From positions 58,255,609 to 58,319,608 of the forward strand of contig CM056725.1 in the NCBI GenBank assembly GCA_029844215.1: a stretch of DNA of 64,000 nucleotides, given 5' to 3'. The position numbers were made by a program, and so were the translations under genes. The notes beneath the pieces were generated by a model. It was not told the DNA's origin and searched no databases. It worked only from the letters and a program-made list of their open reading frames with translations. Shown here piece by piece: positions 46,887 through 57,509 of the stretch (position 1 is its first letter; every line of letters starts with the position of its first letter). Source of the DNA: Przewalskia tangutica (taxonomy: Eukaryota; Streptophyta; Magnoliopsida; Solanales; Solanaceae).

Positions 46887-47269
46887 TCTACAAGACTCAC
46901 TTTCAAGTTATTCAAGCTTGAAGGTCCTTTAATGGTGCATGATGCAATATAACTCCAAATATTCCCAAATTTTGGATTCTTGACCCTCTTTACTAGGAGA
47001 ATAAACCCCTATAGTTTCTAAGCTTCAATTCTCACTTCTTCTTTATGATCCAAAACTTGGTCTTCAACCTTCAAGCTCCAACAATGGTGAATGACTCAAT
47101 ATAACTTGGATTGACTTGAAAATTTGGATTTAGACTCTAAAAAATACCAGGGAACAAGAATCTAGTGTCAAAACAATAAATAAACACAAAAAGTTTAGTG
47201 GAAAATTTCCAATTTTTTTTTGTAATAACAAACCAAAGACTAGATTTGTAGAAACAAACCTAAAACTTA
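46887..47269 (-). other. Element D 5' leader
   Basis: Non-coding stretch between the primer-binding site (47270-47281) and the breakpoint at 46886. No ORF; expected untranslated leader before gag, which is deleted. Confidence 0.6.
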
Positions 47270-47281
47270 GCTTTGATACCA
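47270..47281 (-). other. Primer-binding site of element D
   Basis: Minus strand TGGTATCAAAGC, one change from the initiator-Met-tRNA site TGGTATCAGAGC, directly beside the 5' LTR. Confidence 0.75.
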
Positions 47282-47282
47282 A

Positions 47283-47884
47283 TGGATACAATAAAGGATA
47301 TGAAAAAAGAAATCAACAAGAAAAGTAAATGATAGATCGATTGACACAAAAGAAGACACAATTTGGCAACCAAAGTTCTAAGTTAACTAAGACCTCGAAA
47401 TTGCATACAACTACCTAATCTCTTAGGATACCTCAAGAGAATCTATGTTCCCAAGCAACCAATCCTCTCAACAATGTGACAAGCATAATCAATGGCTTCA
47501 ACAAGTCCTCAAACACTCAAACACTCAAACTCTCAATAGAGTATCAAAATATCATTCATTAAAATAGTCTAACTCTAAGGAAAATAAAAGACTACTATTT
47601 ATACTAGAATAAGAAGGAATACTGGCTAGCTATTACAATTATACCCTTAATGAAGTAAGGGCCATATTTGATTAGTCTTCTTTTGGAGAAGGGTTGCATT
47701 TAAGTAATAGCCTCTTTTACACAAATAACCTCCTTCTCTTCCACATATCTAACCAATCCCATGCTTTTCTTTGTCTTCAAGTAGATTGAATCCCTCCAAT
47801 GCCTCCAAAGCTAGCTCCCAATTGTCCATCTTCGCGCATAAGCCTCAAAGGTCCTCAAGTTTCCTAACTTGTCTTGGTGAGTAC
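47283..47884 (-). repeat. Element D 5' LTR, interrupted by element F
   Basis: Matches 41492-42079 of the 3' LTR. It stops at AGTAC (47880-47884), where element F begins. By comparison with the 3' LTR, 27 bp (TTTGTTGATG...TTGTATCA) should lie on the far side of element F, outside the window. Confidence 0.88.
47880..47884. repeat. Presumed target-site duplication of element F, left copy
   Basis: AGTAC directly before TGTCACGACC. The intact site is AGTACTTTGTT in the D 3' LTR (42075-42085). The right copy lies outside the window. Confidence 0.7.
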
Positions 47885-48639
47885 TGTCACGACCCGACCC
47901 CGAGCCCGCGACTGGTGCCCTACCTGGGCACCCTTACAGGTATACATCAGAGATAATCAGCGGAACATACATGAAACTTATAAAATAAATCAACAAGAAT
48001 TTAAACAACAGGTTAGCCGATAAGGCTACCTCCCTGGACACATATACATATACTTAAACAACCGCAGTTACATCCTTCTTCTTTACAAACCGACCCACAA
48101 GATATGACTACAGACCTCTAAGAATTACAACTGTGGCGGGACAGGGCCCCGCTATACCCCTGAATGTACATAAATCTACAACATCAGGGAAACCGTACCC
48201 AAAAGATAAGCCTCCGGAGTGAATGGAGCTTCTTCCCAAAAACTGAACAGAGATCCTAAGAGCAAGGATCACCAACCTGTGTACCTAACACTTGCGGGTA
48301 TGAACGCAGCCCCTCGAAGGGGGTCAGTACAACAGGTACCGAGTATGAAACATAAATAAGGTACAGTAACCAAATCATAACTGTATAAAAGAATGACAGG
48401 GCAAGTATGAAAATGAAATATCAGATCCTACCGTGCCATTTTAACTCCTGGAATCAATCGTATATTAACCTTTCTTTTCCTTCTTTCAATAAGAATTAAC
48501 ATCATATTCTTACATACATACTTAAGAATTTAATCAAGTTTTTCCACATAACTTACATATCTTACATGACATAATTCGGCCCTTTATGGAGAGACTTCTT
48601 ATTTGGGAGCTTACTTTGATATCCATACGTGATAATGTA

Positions 48640-48906
48640 ATCCGACCCATTTGCGGTACACGGTGTACTGATGAATCATGTGACATAATCCGGCCCGCTT
48701 GTGGGGCTCGGTGTACTGTGGAATCATGTAGCATAATCCGACCCGCCTGTGGAGCTCGGTGTACTGTGGAATCATGTAGCATAATTCGGCCCGCCTGTGG
48801 AGCTCGGTGTACTGTGGAATCATGTAGCATAATCCGGCCCGCTTGTGGAGCTCGGTGTACTGTGGAATCATGTAGCATAATCCGGCCCGCCTGTGGAGCT
48901 CGGTGT
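48640..48906 (-). repeat. 48-bp minisatellite in element F LTR
   Basis: About five and a half units of 48 bp, with the phrase GAATCATGTAGCATAATCCG and CCCGCCTGTGGAGCTCGGTG on the plus strand, differing by only a few bases. Because 48 is a multiple of 3, frames stay open on both strands; the ORFs at 48534-48918 are artefacts. Confidence 0.93.
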
Positions 48907-49060
48907 AAGATGACATAACCCGGCCTATGTGTAGGCTCGGGGTAATATGGCGTAATCCGGCCTATGTGTAGGCTCGGTGTATCTCATAACATAATTCGGC
49001 CTATTTGTAGGCTCGGTGTATTTCATAACATAATCCGGCCTATTTGTAGGCTCGGTGTGA
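48907..49060 (-). repeat. 39-bp minisatellite adjoining the 48-bp array
   Basis: Four shorter units, with CGGCCTATTTGTAGGCTCGG and TGTATTTCATAACATAATC. They share the ACATAATCCGGCC core with the 48-bp units, so one array has probably given rise to the other. Confidence 0.88.
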
Positions 49061-52000
49061 TTTTCCTTACATAACATTTTTAAACCATCTTTTCACTTCT
49101 TCTTAAGTCGTCATAACAACTTCCATAAAGCTATTATAACAACCTTTCATTTTAGAGAACTTAAGACACTTTTATTCTTACAACATTAGGGAAAACTAGA
49201 CCCAAAAATACTACGTACATACATACTTAAAAAGAATCATAGAACTCCTTTCTTTTTAAAGCTCAAGTCACATACTCTTTTGGAAACTGTCTTCTTAACT
49301 TTTGAAATAAATTAAGAAGCCATACTTTTTAAAGTTTAGTCATTTCCACTCATAAAATCAAGGCTTATAGTATTAACACCTCGTAGCATACACTCTTTAA
49401 AATCATGTCGCTTATACTTATAAAATCATGTCATCTATACTTTAGGAATCAAGTCCCATAACTTGAAAAATAAAGTTTCATAATCCTTAAAAGACAATCA
49501 AAGTTCATAGTCTTAAAACTTCATAACATACATTCTTTAAAGTCCATTTACTTATACTTATAAAATCATGTCGTCTACACTTTAGAAATCAAGTCCCATA
49601 ATTTAAAAAAAATAAAGTTCCATACCGTTCCAAAACCAAGTAGCTTATTCTCTTTAAAATCATAGAACTTTCACTTTTAAAATCAATCCCCTTTTCACAC
49701 ATAAATTCAAGTCATTTTCAAACATAAAATCCACTTACTTACTTTAAATAAATCAAGACACATAGCTTTAAATCAAATCTCATAACTTCCTAACGCTTCT
49801 TACCAACATCCCCCATAAGACTTGACAAGGACTTAGGATAACTTAGACATACCTTTAACTTAGAATCAAAAATGGGAATACTTCTTAACTTCTAAGAGTA
49901 GAAGGAATCATGAAATAATATCACATGGATATTTCATACATAGGATCATGCCAAAAGAAGGGAGAGGTTCACATACCTCGCGACGATTAGCGACAAGTTG
50001 CAAAATGCTCCCAAGTACTTTATCCTTGCTAGCTTTTCCACCCTTCAAGTAGAATACGCTACTCGTAGTACTTCAACCTATATTAATCATAACATGTCTA
50101 TCAACTCCTAGCTTTTTAACGTAGAATCATACTAAGTATACAATCTCTTATTCTACGGAAAATCAGGCAGCACTTCCTTTGTTTCTACATACTTTTCCAC
50201 ATTTTTCAAGGCCCGAAAATCAACAACCAAATGCCACATTTAAGTCTCAACAATTCAGCTAACCAAAGGGGATTACACGCCTTAACAGGACGTGTAAAAT
50301 TCTGCCCCACAATAATACAAAACAATCCAATAACCTTAGGAAATATTCGTCAATATCAAGGACAACAACAACATCTATTTCTTTCCAATTCCTTTCAATC
50401 CATAATGTCGTCCTAACATGTTATATAGTCGCAAACAATTCAAACAACTATAATCCTTTCTTTATATAACATGCGACGACTAAAACTACTAATCAAGTTG
50501 AATTTCAATCTCAAAGGCTAAACATGCTAGTTTTTTATTAGGGTTCCAATATCCATAACACTTATCAACTTCATAATATATACCTCATGCTTGCTAATAT
50601 CCATAGCTACAACAATAAGTAATCTTAATTACTAAAACGACAAGAATTGTTACCTTTATAAGCCCTTATAAATTCCAAGATACAAAGTCGCTCCTTAGCA
50701 ATTCTTAGCTCCTTTCCTTTCCGCTCCAATCCGCTATTTGAAGCCTTTAGAAGTTCGCAACCAACTTCTCTTCCATTTTCAATCCAAACTTGTGAAAACG
50801 ACTTAGGTTTTCGCCTTGCGACTAACGTGAAAACGTCGTTTTTCCGAAATCTTTCTATTGAGATATCCTTATAATACCCTTAGAGACCTTGGGTTAAAGT
50901 CTTGTGAATAATGGGCCAAAATTACAAAATTTTCATGTGGGACTTAAGGCAAACCCGAGAGCACTCATAAGTGAAGAACAATGATGTGTAATTTTTCTAA
51001 GTGTTGAAGACAAGTCTTGCACTAGTGTAGTGTATATATAACACAATGGAGGGCTTAGATTATAACAAATGTGAAGCTAGGATGAAGAGCATTAAATAAT
51101 TAACCAAGTGGACAAGTTGACTTGGTCAATTTTCTCAAGCTTTGAAGACTTATTCATCCACAATGGTCAATGACCATTTTACCCTTGTCTTTATTTCGTC
51201 CATGACCATGTGGGGGTGCCATGTGTCGCCCTCCCATTCGTCCATAATTATTACACCCCGTAAGTCCAGGACATGTACAAGAGAATAAACGCTAGAACAC
51301 AAGACTTGAGAAACTAGTACGAAAGGAATAATTGTTTTTCCGACGGAAAATCTTCCGAACGTCGGAAAGGAAAAATGTTCGTTGATGAAAATTAGATTCT
51401 AAAAATGCATTATTAGAAGAGTATGGAATGTATTATCATTATGGAAATTTATTTTTACGGATTTGGTTACGTGGGGCCCACCCGAGAAATTTTACGTTTT
51501 GTGGGGCCCACGAGGGTTACGAAATTTTATGGACGAATGGAAGGACGACACGTGGCACCACCCCCCCCACCCACAATGGTATTGGACGAAAATTACAAGG
51601 GTAAAATGGTCATTGACCATTGAAGATGAATAAGTCTTCAAGCTTGACTTGTCCACTTTGCTAGTTATCCAAGTGTTCTTCATCCTAGCCACACATATGT
51701 TGATATATTGACCCTCCATTGTGTTATATATACACTACACTAGTGCAAGACTAGTCTTCAAAACTTAGAAAAATTACACATCCTTGTTCTGCAAGATTAG
51801 CTCTCGGGTTTGTCAATTCCCACACAATGTTTTTTTGTAATTTTGGTTCTTTATTCACAAGACTTTAACCCAAGGTCCCTGAGGGTATTGTAAGTATATC
51901 TCAATAGAAAGATTTCGGAAAAACGACGTTTTCACGTTAGTCGCAAGGCGAAAACCTAAGTCGTTTTCCTAGTTTTGGATTGGAAATGGAAGAGAAGTTG

Positions 52001-53674
52001 GTTGTGAACTTCTAAAGGCTTCAAATAACGGATTGGAGCGTAAAGGAAAGGAGCTAATAATTGCTAAGGAGCGACTTTGAATCTTGGATTTTATAAGGGC
52101 TTATAAAGGTAGCAATTCTTGTCGTTTTAGCAATTAAAGATTACTTATTGTTGTAGATATGGATATTAGCAAGCATGAAGTATATAGTATGAAGTTTGAT
52201 AAGTGTATTGGCTATTGGAACCCTAATCCGAAAACTAGCATGTTTAGCCCTTAAGATTACAATTCGATTTGATTATTAGTTTAAGTCATCACATGTTATA
52301 TAAAGAAGAAATTGTAGTTGTTAAAGTTGTTTATGACTATATAACATGTTTGAACTAAGGACTTGGATTGAAAAAGAATTGGAAAGAACTTTGTGTTGTT
52401 GAATAAGTTAGCCGAGAATGGCTTTGATTATGGACTTAGATGGTATTAATTGTGGGGCAGAATTTTACACGTATTGTAAGGCGTGTAATCCCCTTTGTTG
52501 GTTGATGTATTGAGCCTTAAATGTGGCATGTTGGTTATTGATTATCGATCCTTGAAAAAGGTGGAAAAGTATGTAGAAACAAAGGAGGTGCTGCCCAATT
52601 TTCCGTAGAATAAGAGACCGTATACTTAGTATTATTCTATGTTAGAAACTAGAAATTGATAGTCATGTGACCAACCATTATAGGTTGACAATTCTACGTG
52701 CAGCGTATTCGACTTAGCTTGTGGATTAAGCCGAAAAGGTATGTGAACTATCTCCTCTTCTTCTAGCATGATTCCTTAAGATAAAGAAAGTAAGTCCTAC
52801 TCCTTAAATGATACATTCCTTGGCTGTACTTGGATTTCCTAATATAGAATTTGTTCTATATACTTCCTTGATTGTACTTTGATGTTTAAATTGTAAGTTG
52901 TTATAATCCATTTCCTTCGTGAAGTTTGGATTCTCAAAGGTGAAAGTATTTTACTTAAAGTACATAGAGTCTTGAAAAAGAAGTGGTTTCCAAATCTTTT
53001 GGCTAGTGCCTTAGTTCCAAAACCTAAAGGTTGTTATAATGACTTTAGGGGAGTCAAATGAGTGATTTACTTAATTGTTTTAAAAGAGGAGAAATGACAT
53101 GATTTAAGAGAAGTAACTTGTTTTAAAGGTGTGAGTTACTTGAGGTTTAAAAGTAGAAGAAACTTGATTTCTAAAGATTAAGAGACTTGAAGTATTTTGA
53201 AAGTTAAGAAACTTGATTTGTAAGTATGTGATACTTGGTTTTAAAAGTATAAGTCTCTTGGTTATAAAAGGAATGAATATGTCAAAAACCATAAAGGGTT
53301 ATAACAGCTTTATGGGAAGTTGGTTATAACGGCTTTATGGAAGGTTAAGAAAGTTGTCTATTTTGATTAATGGGCATGAGTTTCCTAGATTGTAAAAATT
53401 GAAGTTAATTGGTTTCAAAGCCTTGAAATGAATTTCTAAAGGTGTAGTTACTTATTTTGAAAAATAGACATGTCTTGATACTACGAGTGTTAGTATCTTT
53501 GGATTTTACATAAAAAAGAGTCTTTTGAAAAGAATGTACGTACGTAGTACTTTGGCTTGTTTAAATGAGAATTTTTCCATTTGTGCCTTGATAGTACTTT
53601 GGCTTGTTTAATTGTGAATTATTCTATGTGTGTCTTGATAAGTACTTTGGCTTGCTTAAATAAGGATTTCTCTT

Positions 53675-53858
53675 GGTTTGTGTAAAGACATGGTATTGTC
53701 TTGGTTTGTGTAAAGGCATGGTATTGTCTTGGTTTGTGTAAAGGCATGGTATTGTCTTGGTTTGTGTAAAAAGGAAAGACATGGTATTGTCTTGGTTTAT
53801 GACAAAAAGAAAGGCATGGTAATTGTCTTGATTTGTGTAAAGGCATGGTTTTGTCTTG
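53675..53858 (+). repeat. 28-bp minisatellite in element G 5' LTR
   Basis: Six units of GGTTTGTGTAAAGGCATGGT + ATTGTCTT, two of them lengthened by AAAAGGAA-like inserts. The 3' LTR has four. Minus-strand frames (53899-53619) are artefacts. Confidence 0.92.
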
Positions 53859-54284
53859 GTTCGCTTGCATATGGGTTGCTCATATAGACATTCGTGCAAG
53901 TGTCATATTTCCACATCTCCGCGTCCCTCCATAAAGGGCCGACAACCTGTTTCAAGGATACCACGGGTTAGCTCCCCATGGGGGTAAGTGGTGCACACAC
54001 GGCGGGTCGGTATTTGACTCGGGCGGGTTAAATTCCCGGGATATATATAAGCCATGGATTAGCTATATGTGATGCGAGTATCGCGTACCGATGACTCATT
54101 GCGGGTCCACATGACCTAAGCGGGTGAAATAGTCCCTTGCGGGTGAAATAGTCCTATAATAGGTTGCATTATAACACAGAGGGTGGTTGACCCTGGCACT
54201 GGCACGACCTTCATGTTTTGAAACGGTAGTGATTTCATTAATGAAAGGGTGCAGTGTGTTTATGACTTAAAGTGGAACAGTTTG

Positions 54285-54485
54285 GTACGGTAGGCTCTGG
54301 TGGATAGCTTTCGCACTTACCCCGGTCATATCTTGTGACGACAGGCTGGATCTGGTAGTTAGCTTTCGTACTTGCCCCGGTTAGTTGATGACGCAGGCTG
54401 GATCTGGTAGTTGGCTTTCGTACTTGCCCCAGTCAGTTTTATGATGGAGGATGGATCTGGTGGTTCGTTTTCCTACTTGGCCCGC
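54285..54485 (+). repeat. Minisatellite in element G 5' LTR (GGATCTGGTAGTT type)
   Basis: Four units of about 50-58 bp with AGGCTGGATCTGGTAGTTAG and CTTTCGTACTTGCCCCGG. The counterpart is 60505-60700. Confidence 0.85.
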
Positions 54486-55184
54486 ATGCTTTTAGGACAC
54501 ATGCGACTTGGTGTTCATGTATGTTTATCCGTGTTATATTATATCATGGATCACGGTGAGGAAGGATTCCACGCATGATTGATGTTATGGGCGTGAGACC
54601 CGTGGTTATATTTGAGTAATGACTTTGAGGCATGCGTCCACGATTTGACATCATTTATGTATGATATCGTAGTTTGGTCATCATACATGTCTCTGCTTTA
54701 TATGTGAACTGTGTGATCTCTTTACGCTTCTTCGTTTCACATACTTGGTACATTCTTCGCATCGACTCCTTCGTGAAATGCGTTCATGCCGCAGGTTTAG
54801 GTACGCAGTTTGGTGATCTGCAGGTGTAGGACCCTGCTCAGAGTTTTTCGATAGCTCCATTTGTTTAGGAGTTATCATTTTGGTATAGTTCCTTCAGTAC
54901 AGGCTTTTGTACAGTTATTGGTACGGCGGGGCCTTGTCCCGTCATATTTCAGTAAAACTCTTAGAGGTCTGTATTCATATGTGAGATTGGACTCGTGTAC
55001 AGTGTAGTGTCTGTTGATTATGTATATTATATGGCAGCCTTGTCGGCTTTGCCCTTGCATGTACGTTGGTTTTTAAAAAAAATCGAGGTGTTATTTAAGT
55101 TCCGCGATTTACTTGTGTCAGTCAGGTAGAAGGGTGCCCGGGTAGGGCACCAGTCACGGGCCCGGGGTTCAGGGCATGACAGAG

Positions 55185-55195
55185 TGGTATCAGAG
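55185..55195 (+). other. Primer-binding site of element G
   Basis: TGGTATCAGAG, three bases after the 5' LTR, matching the first 11 of 12 bases of the initiator-Met-tRNA site. Confidence 0.85.
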
Positions 55196-55375
55196 TAGTC
55201 AGTCCTCGGAATGTCTACAGACCGTGTCTAGTAGAGTCTTGATTATCGGTGTGTTGCGCGCCACACCCATAAACAGGAGGCTACAGGACATTTAGGAGTT
55301 GGTTTCTATTCTTCTCACTCTAAGATCGTGCCATAGAGCTGTGTTATTAAGATAATTCCTCTCTGACGTATTATT

Positions 55376-56170
55376 ATGTTACATCTATGCCTCCAGAAGA
55401 GAACGATGCCCGGAAGGGCAAAGCGATGCGAGAGCTACGGTCAGACTCAGAGAGTTGATAGGGCTCGTGCCCAGGGTATACCGGATGTTGTGCCGCAGTC
55501 GGCGAGTTCTTCCGCGCCAGGTTTTGAGGCCCCAACACCAGAGCCTCCAGTTTCTCAGTTAGGGGAAGACTATAGGGTCATAAGGGAAACAGTTATGTTA
55601 TTGACCAAGATAGCGGTGCTACAGTTTCATCAGCAGGAGGTTATTCGGCCAGTACAAACAGGTGTACAAAGGATAGAGGGCCAATGCGGAAATCAGCGTA
55701 AGAGGGTTAGACCGGTTGGATATCCCGGCGAGTTTTTGGACGAGCAGCCTCAGCAGCGAGTGAGATATTCGTCCCAGCCTACCCAGTATATACCCCCGCA
55801 GCTCACTGGTGGGAGATTGGACCCCACAAGGTATTTAGGAGCCGGTCCGAGCTCCAGGGTTCGAAATTCTCAGAGGAGCAGAGGATTTTCTCAGTTGAGG
55901 CCACTTATTCCTCAATGTTTCCGATATAGTAAGCGTCATATGGGGAAATGTCGTTATGGCGCAGGTGTTTGTTTTTATTGTGGTCGTCCGGGCCATATAC
56001 TGAGAGTATGTACTTTTAGAAAGAGCACCGGTAAGGTGGGTCAGCCTATGAGGCCGGTGGTTGGCTCCTTTTCATCTACAAGGCGTCCCCGAGGCGGTGT
56101 TGGATGTCGATCGGTAGTGGTAGAGTCGAGGATGGAGTTTATAGTTCTGGCGGTCCTTCGAACCGCATAG
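55376..56170 (+). pseudogene. gag: Element G gag, lacking the capsid core, 264-codon frame
   Basis: The frame runs 55376-56170. The family start is probably ATGCCTCCAG at 55387, in another frame, so a shift occurred near 55440. The frame has an N-terminal linker, then at about residue 85 (LQFHQQEVIRPVQT) jumps to the post-capsid region; the capsid core with the W..F..R blocks seen in F (62391-62092) is absent. Near the C-terminus is a zinc knuckle CFYCGRPGHILRVC, intact as CX2CX4HX4C, preceded by a second Cys/His stretch. It stops at TAG (56168-56170) in the conserved GAACCGCATAG. It cannot form a normal capsid. Confidence 0.75.
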
Positions 56171-57470
56171 ATGACGTGGCTGCTGGGCAGGATCAGGAGG
56201 CAACATCGCATGGGGTTACATGTATATTTCGATTCTTTTGAATCATACGTGCATTGATAGATTCAGATTTCGCCCTAGCATATATGTTTTCCTTTGTTGC
56301 TAACAGTTGTAAGTGATAGTACCCCCAGAGGTAGGGATACTTTGATTAGTAAAGTGAAAAGTTAAGAATGTTGACAAGAATGATAAAGTGAACTGAGATT
56401 ATAGTTGTGTAGGGTTCACAAGTTGTAATTACCCCATAACAGTGTAAGACCGACATGGAAGAATGTACAGTAGAAATACTTCGGTCTATGTGACGAACCT
56501 CTAGTGAATAGGGGATAGGGTGAGAAGTACCTTGAGATAAGAGAGAAATTTATTTTAGACTAAGAATGAGAAGTTAAGTATGACGATGGGTCGGGTTATG
56601 GACTCATTTCGGGTCAGCCGGTAGTATGGAATGGGGTGATGTCAGTTGGATATGGTCCCGCTATGTGATAGGGTCACGAGGATGCAAGGCCCAAGTCTAG
56701 TTAATCGTTGAACGAGTTCGTGGACGCATTCCACCGGAACCAGGTCGTGAGGGCCGAGAATAGCCTTAACGGGAATGCAAGTAGTATATGGCCAAGTTTG
56801 AATAGTAACTCCAAGGATTGGAGAACAGAAACAATATTTGAAATTTTGTACGTATGCTCAAATAAGTTTGGAAGTACGAGAAAGTATGATAAGTAAGAAA
56901 AGGAAGGAACAAGGGTTAAAAGAACTATAGTGATTAGGGTTATGAGTAATGTATGTGGATAAAAAGAATCCCTTATTTGGCCATGAGTGGAGGTTAATTA
57001 TGATGATACACATGCCTTAGGTTCAGTAACACTGTCCATATGTGCTCGTGTTTGAGATACTACTAGTATTAGAGTTTACACCGGTTGGTAAACTAAGCTA
57101 GGCAGATTATAGGTTCATGTCCCAACTAGTTTGGTGACTAAGTGAGACAGAGAAGGGAAGTAACACGGGGGAACACGTCAGTTAGCTGAGTAGGAGTCCG
57201 ACTGAAGGATTCAGATAGTGTTAGCCCCATGACTTAGATTACGACAGGGCCATCCCTAGTACGGGAAAAAGAAAGGAACCTCTAAAGATCCCATTTTTAT
57301 AAGACTGTAACCTTCGAGTTTTGTGAGAAGGGACCGCGGACGAAAGGTCTATTGTTATGTTTACGTATGTTATGTGGTGGCCATGTGTGGCATCGTTGGT
57401 CTTGTACAGTATTGATTGGTAGGCATAGTAAAGAGATTATGTCGGAGTCTGTATAGCTTGATAACCGACT
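56171..57470 (+). other. Element G interior after gag, no gene seen
   Basis: 1.3 kb without a supported coding region. It shares short phrases with the same region of element A. Short frames such as 56708-56896 have no recognisable domain. Confidence 0.6.
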
Positions 57471-57473
57471 AAG

Positions 57474-57509
57474 AACATTCGGGGACGAATGTTTCTAAGG
57501 GGGGAAGAA
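57474..57509 (+). promoter_or_regulatory. Hairpin and polypurine tract of element G
   Basis: AACATTCG-GGGA-CGAATGTT (57474-57493), a perfect 8-bp stem, then AAGGGGGGAAGAA (57497-57509) directly before the 3' LTR. Confidence 0.85.

Larger units (their letters stand above)
47885..51248 (-). repeat. Element F 3' LTR, missing its first part
   Basis: Plus strand TGTCACGACCC at 47885 begins the LTR end. It runs right to 51248, where it stops inside the LTR at a point equivalent to about 310 bp from its own start and meets element G. It matches the LTR at 63112 onward. It contains a minisatellite block (48640-49060) and a TATA-like stretch (minus TATATATA near 51032-51042). Confidence 0.85.
51249..55181 (+). 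repeat. Element G 5' LTR
   Basis: 3,933 bp, the partner of 57510-61399. It has a TATA-like stretch at 51725-51732 (TATATATA), three repeat blocks (53675-53858, about 54110-54160, 54285-54485) and ends GGGCATGACA. The first two bases are TA instead of TG. Confidence 0.93.

Noticed and set aside
48534..48918. Overlapping 101-114 aa repetitive proteins on both strands
   Set aside because: They are the 48-bp minisatellite read in frame; the unit is a multiple of 3, so stops are excluded in phase on both strands. No start context or domain.
48640..49060. CRISPR-like array
   Set aside because: The units are contiguous tandem repeats without unique spacers, inside a plant LTR.
53619..53899. 83- and 91-aa repetitive minus-strand proteins
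   Set aside because: 28-bp minisatellite of the element G LTR read as protein (TNQDNTMPLHKPRQ-like repeats); copy number differs in the other LTR.
55185..55195. tRNA gene
   Set aside because: Only the short primer-binding site is present; no cloverleaf around it. The same applies to 47270-47281 and 63096-63107.
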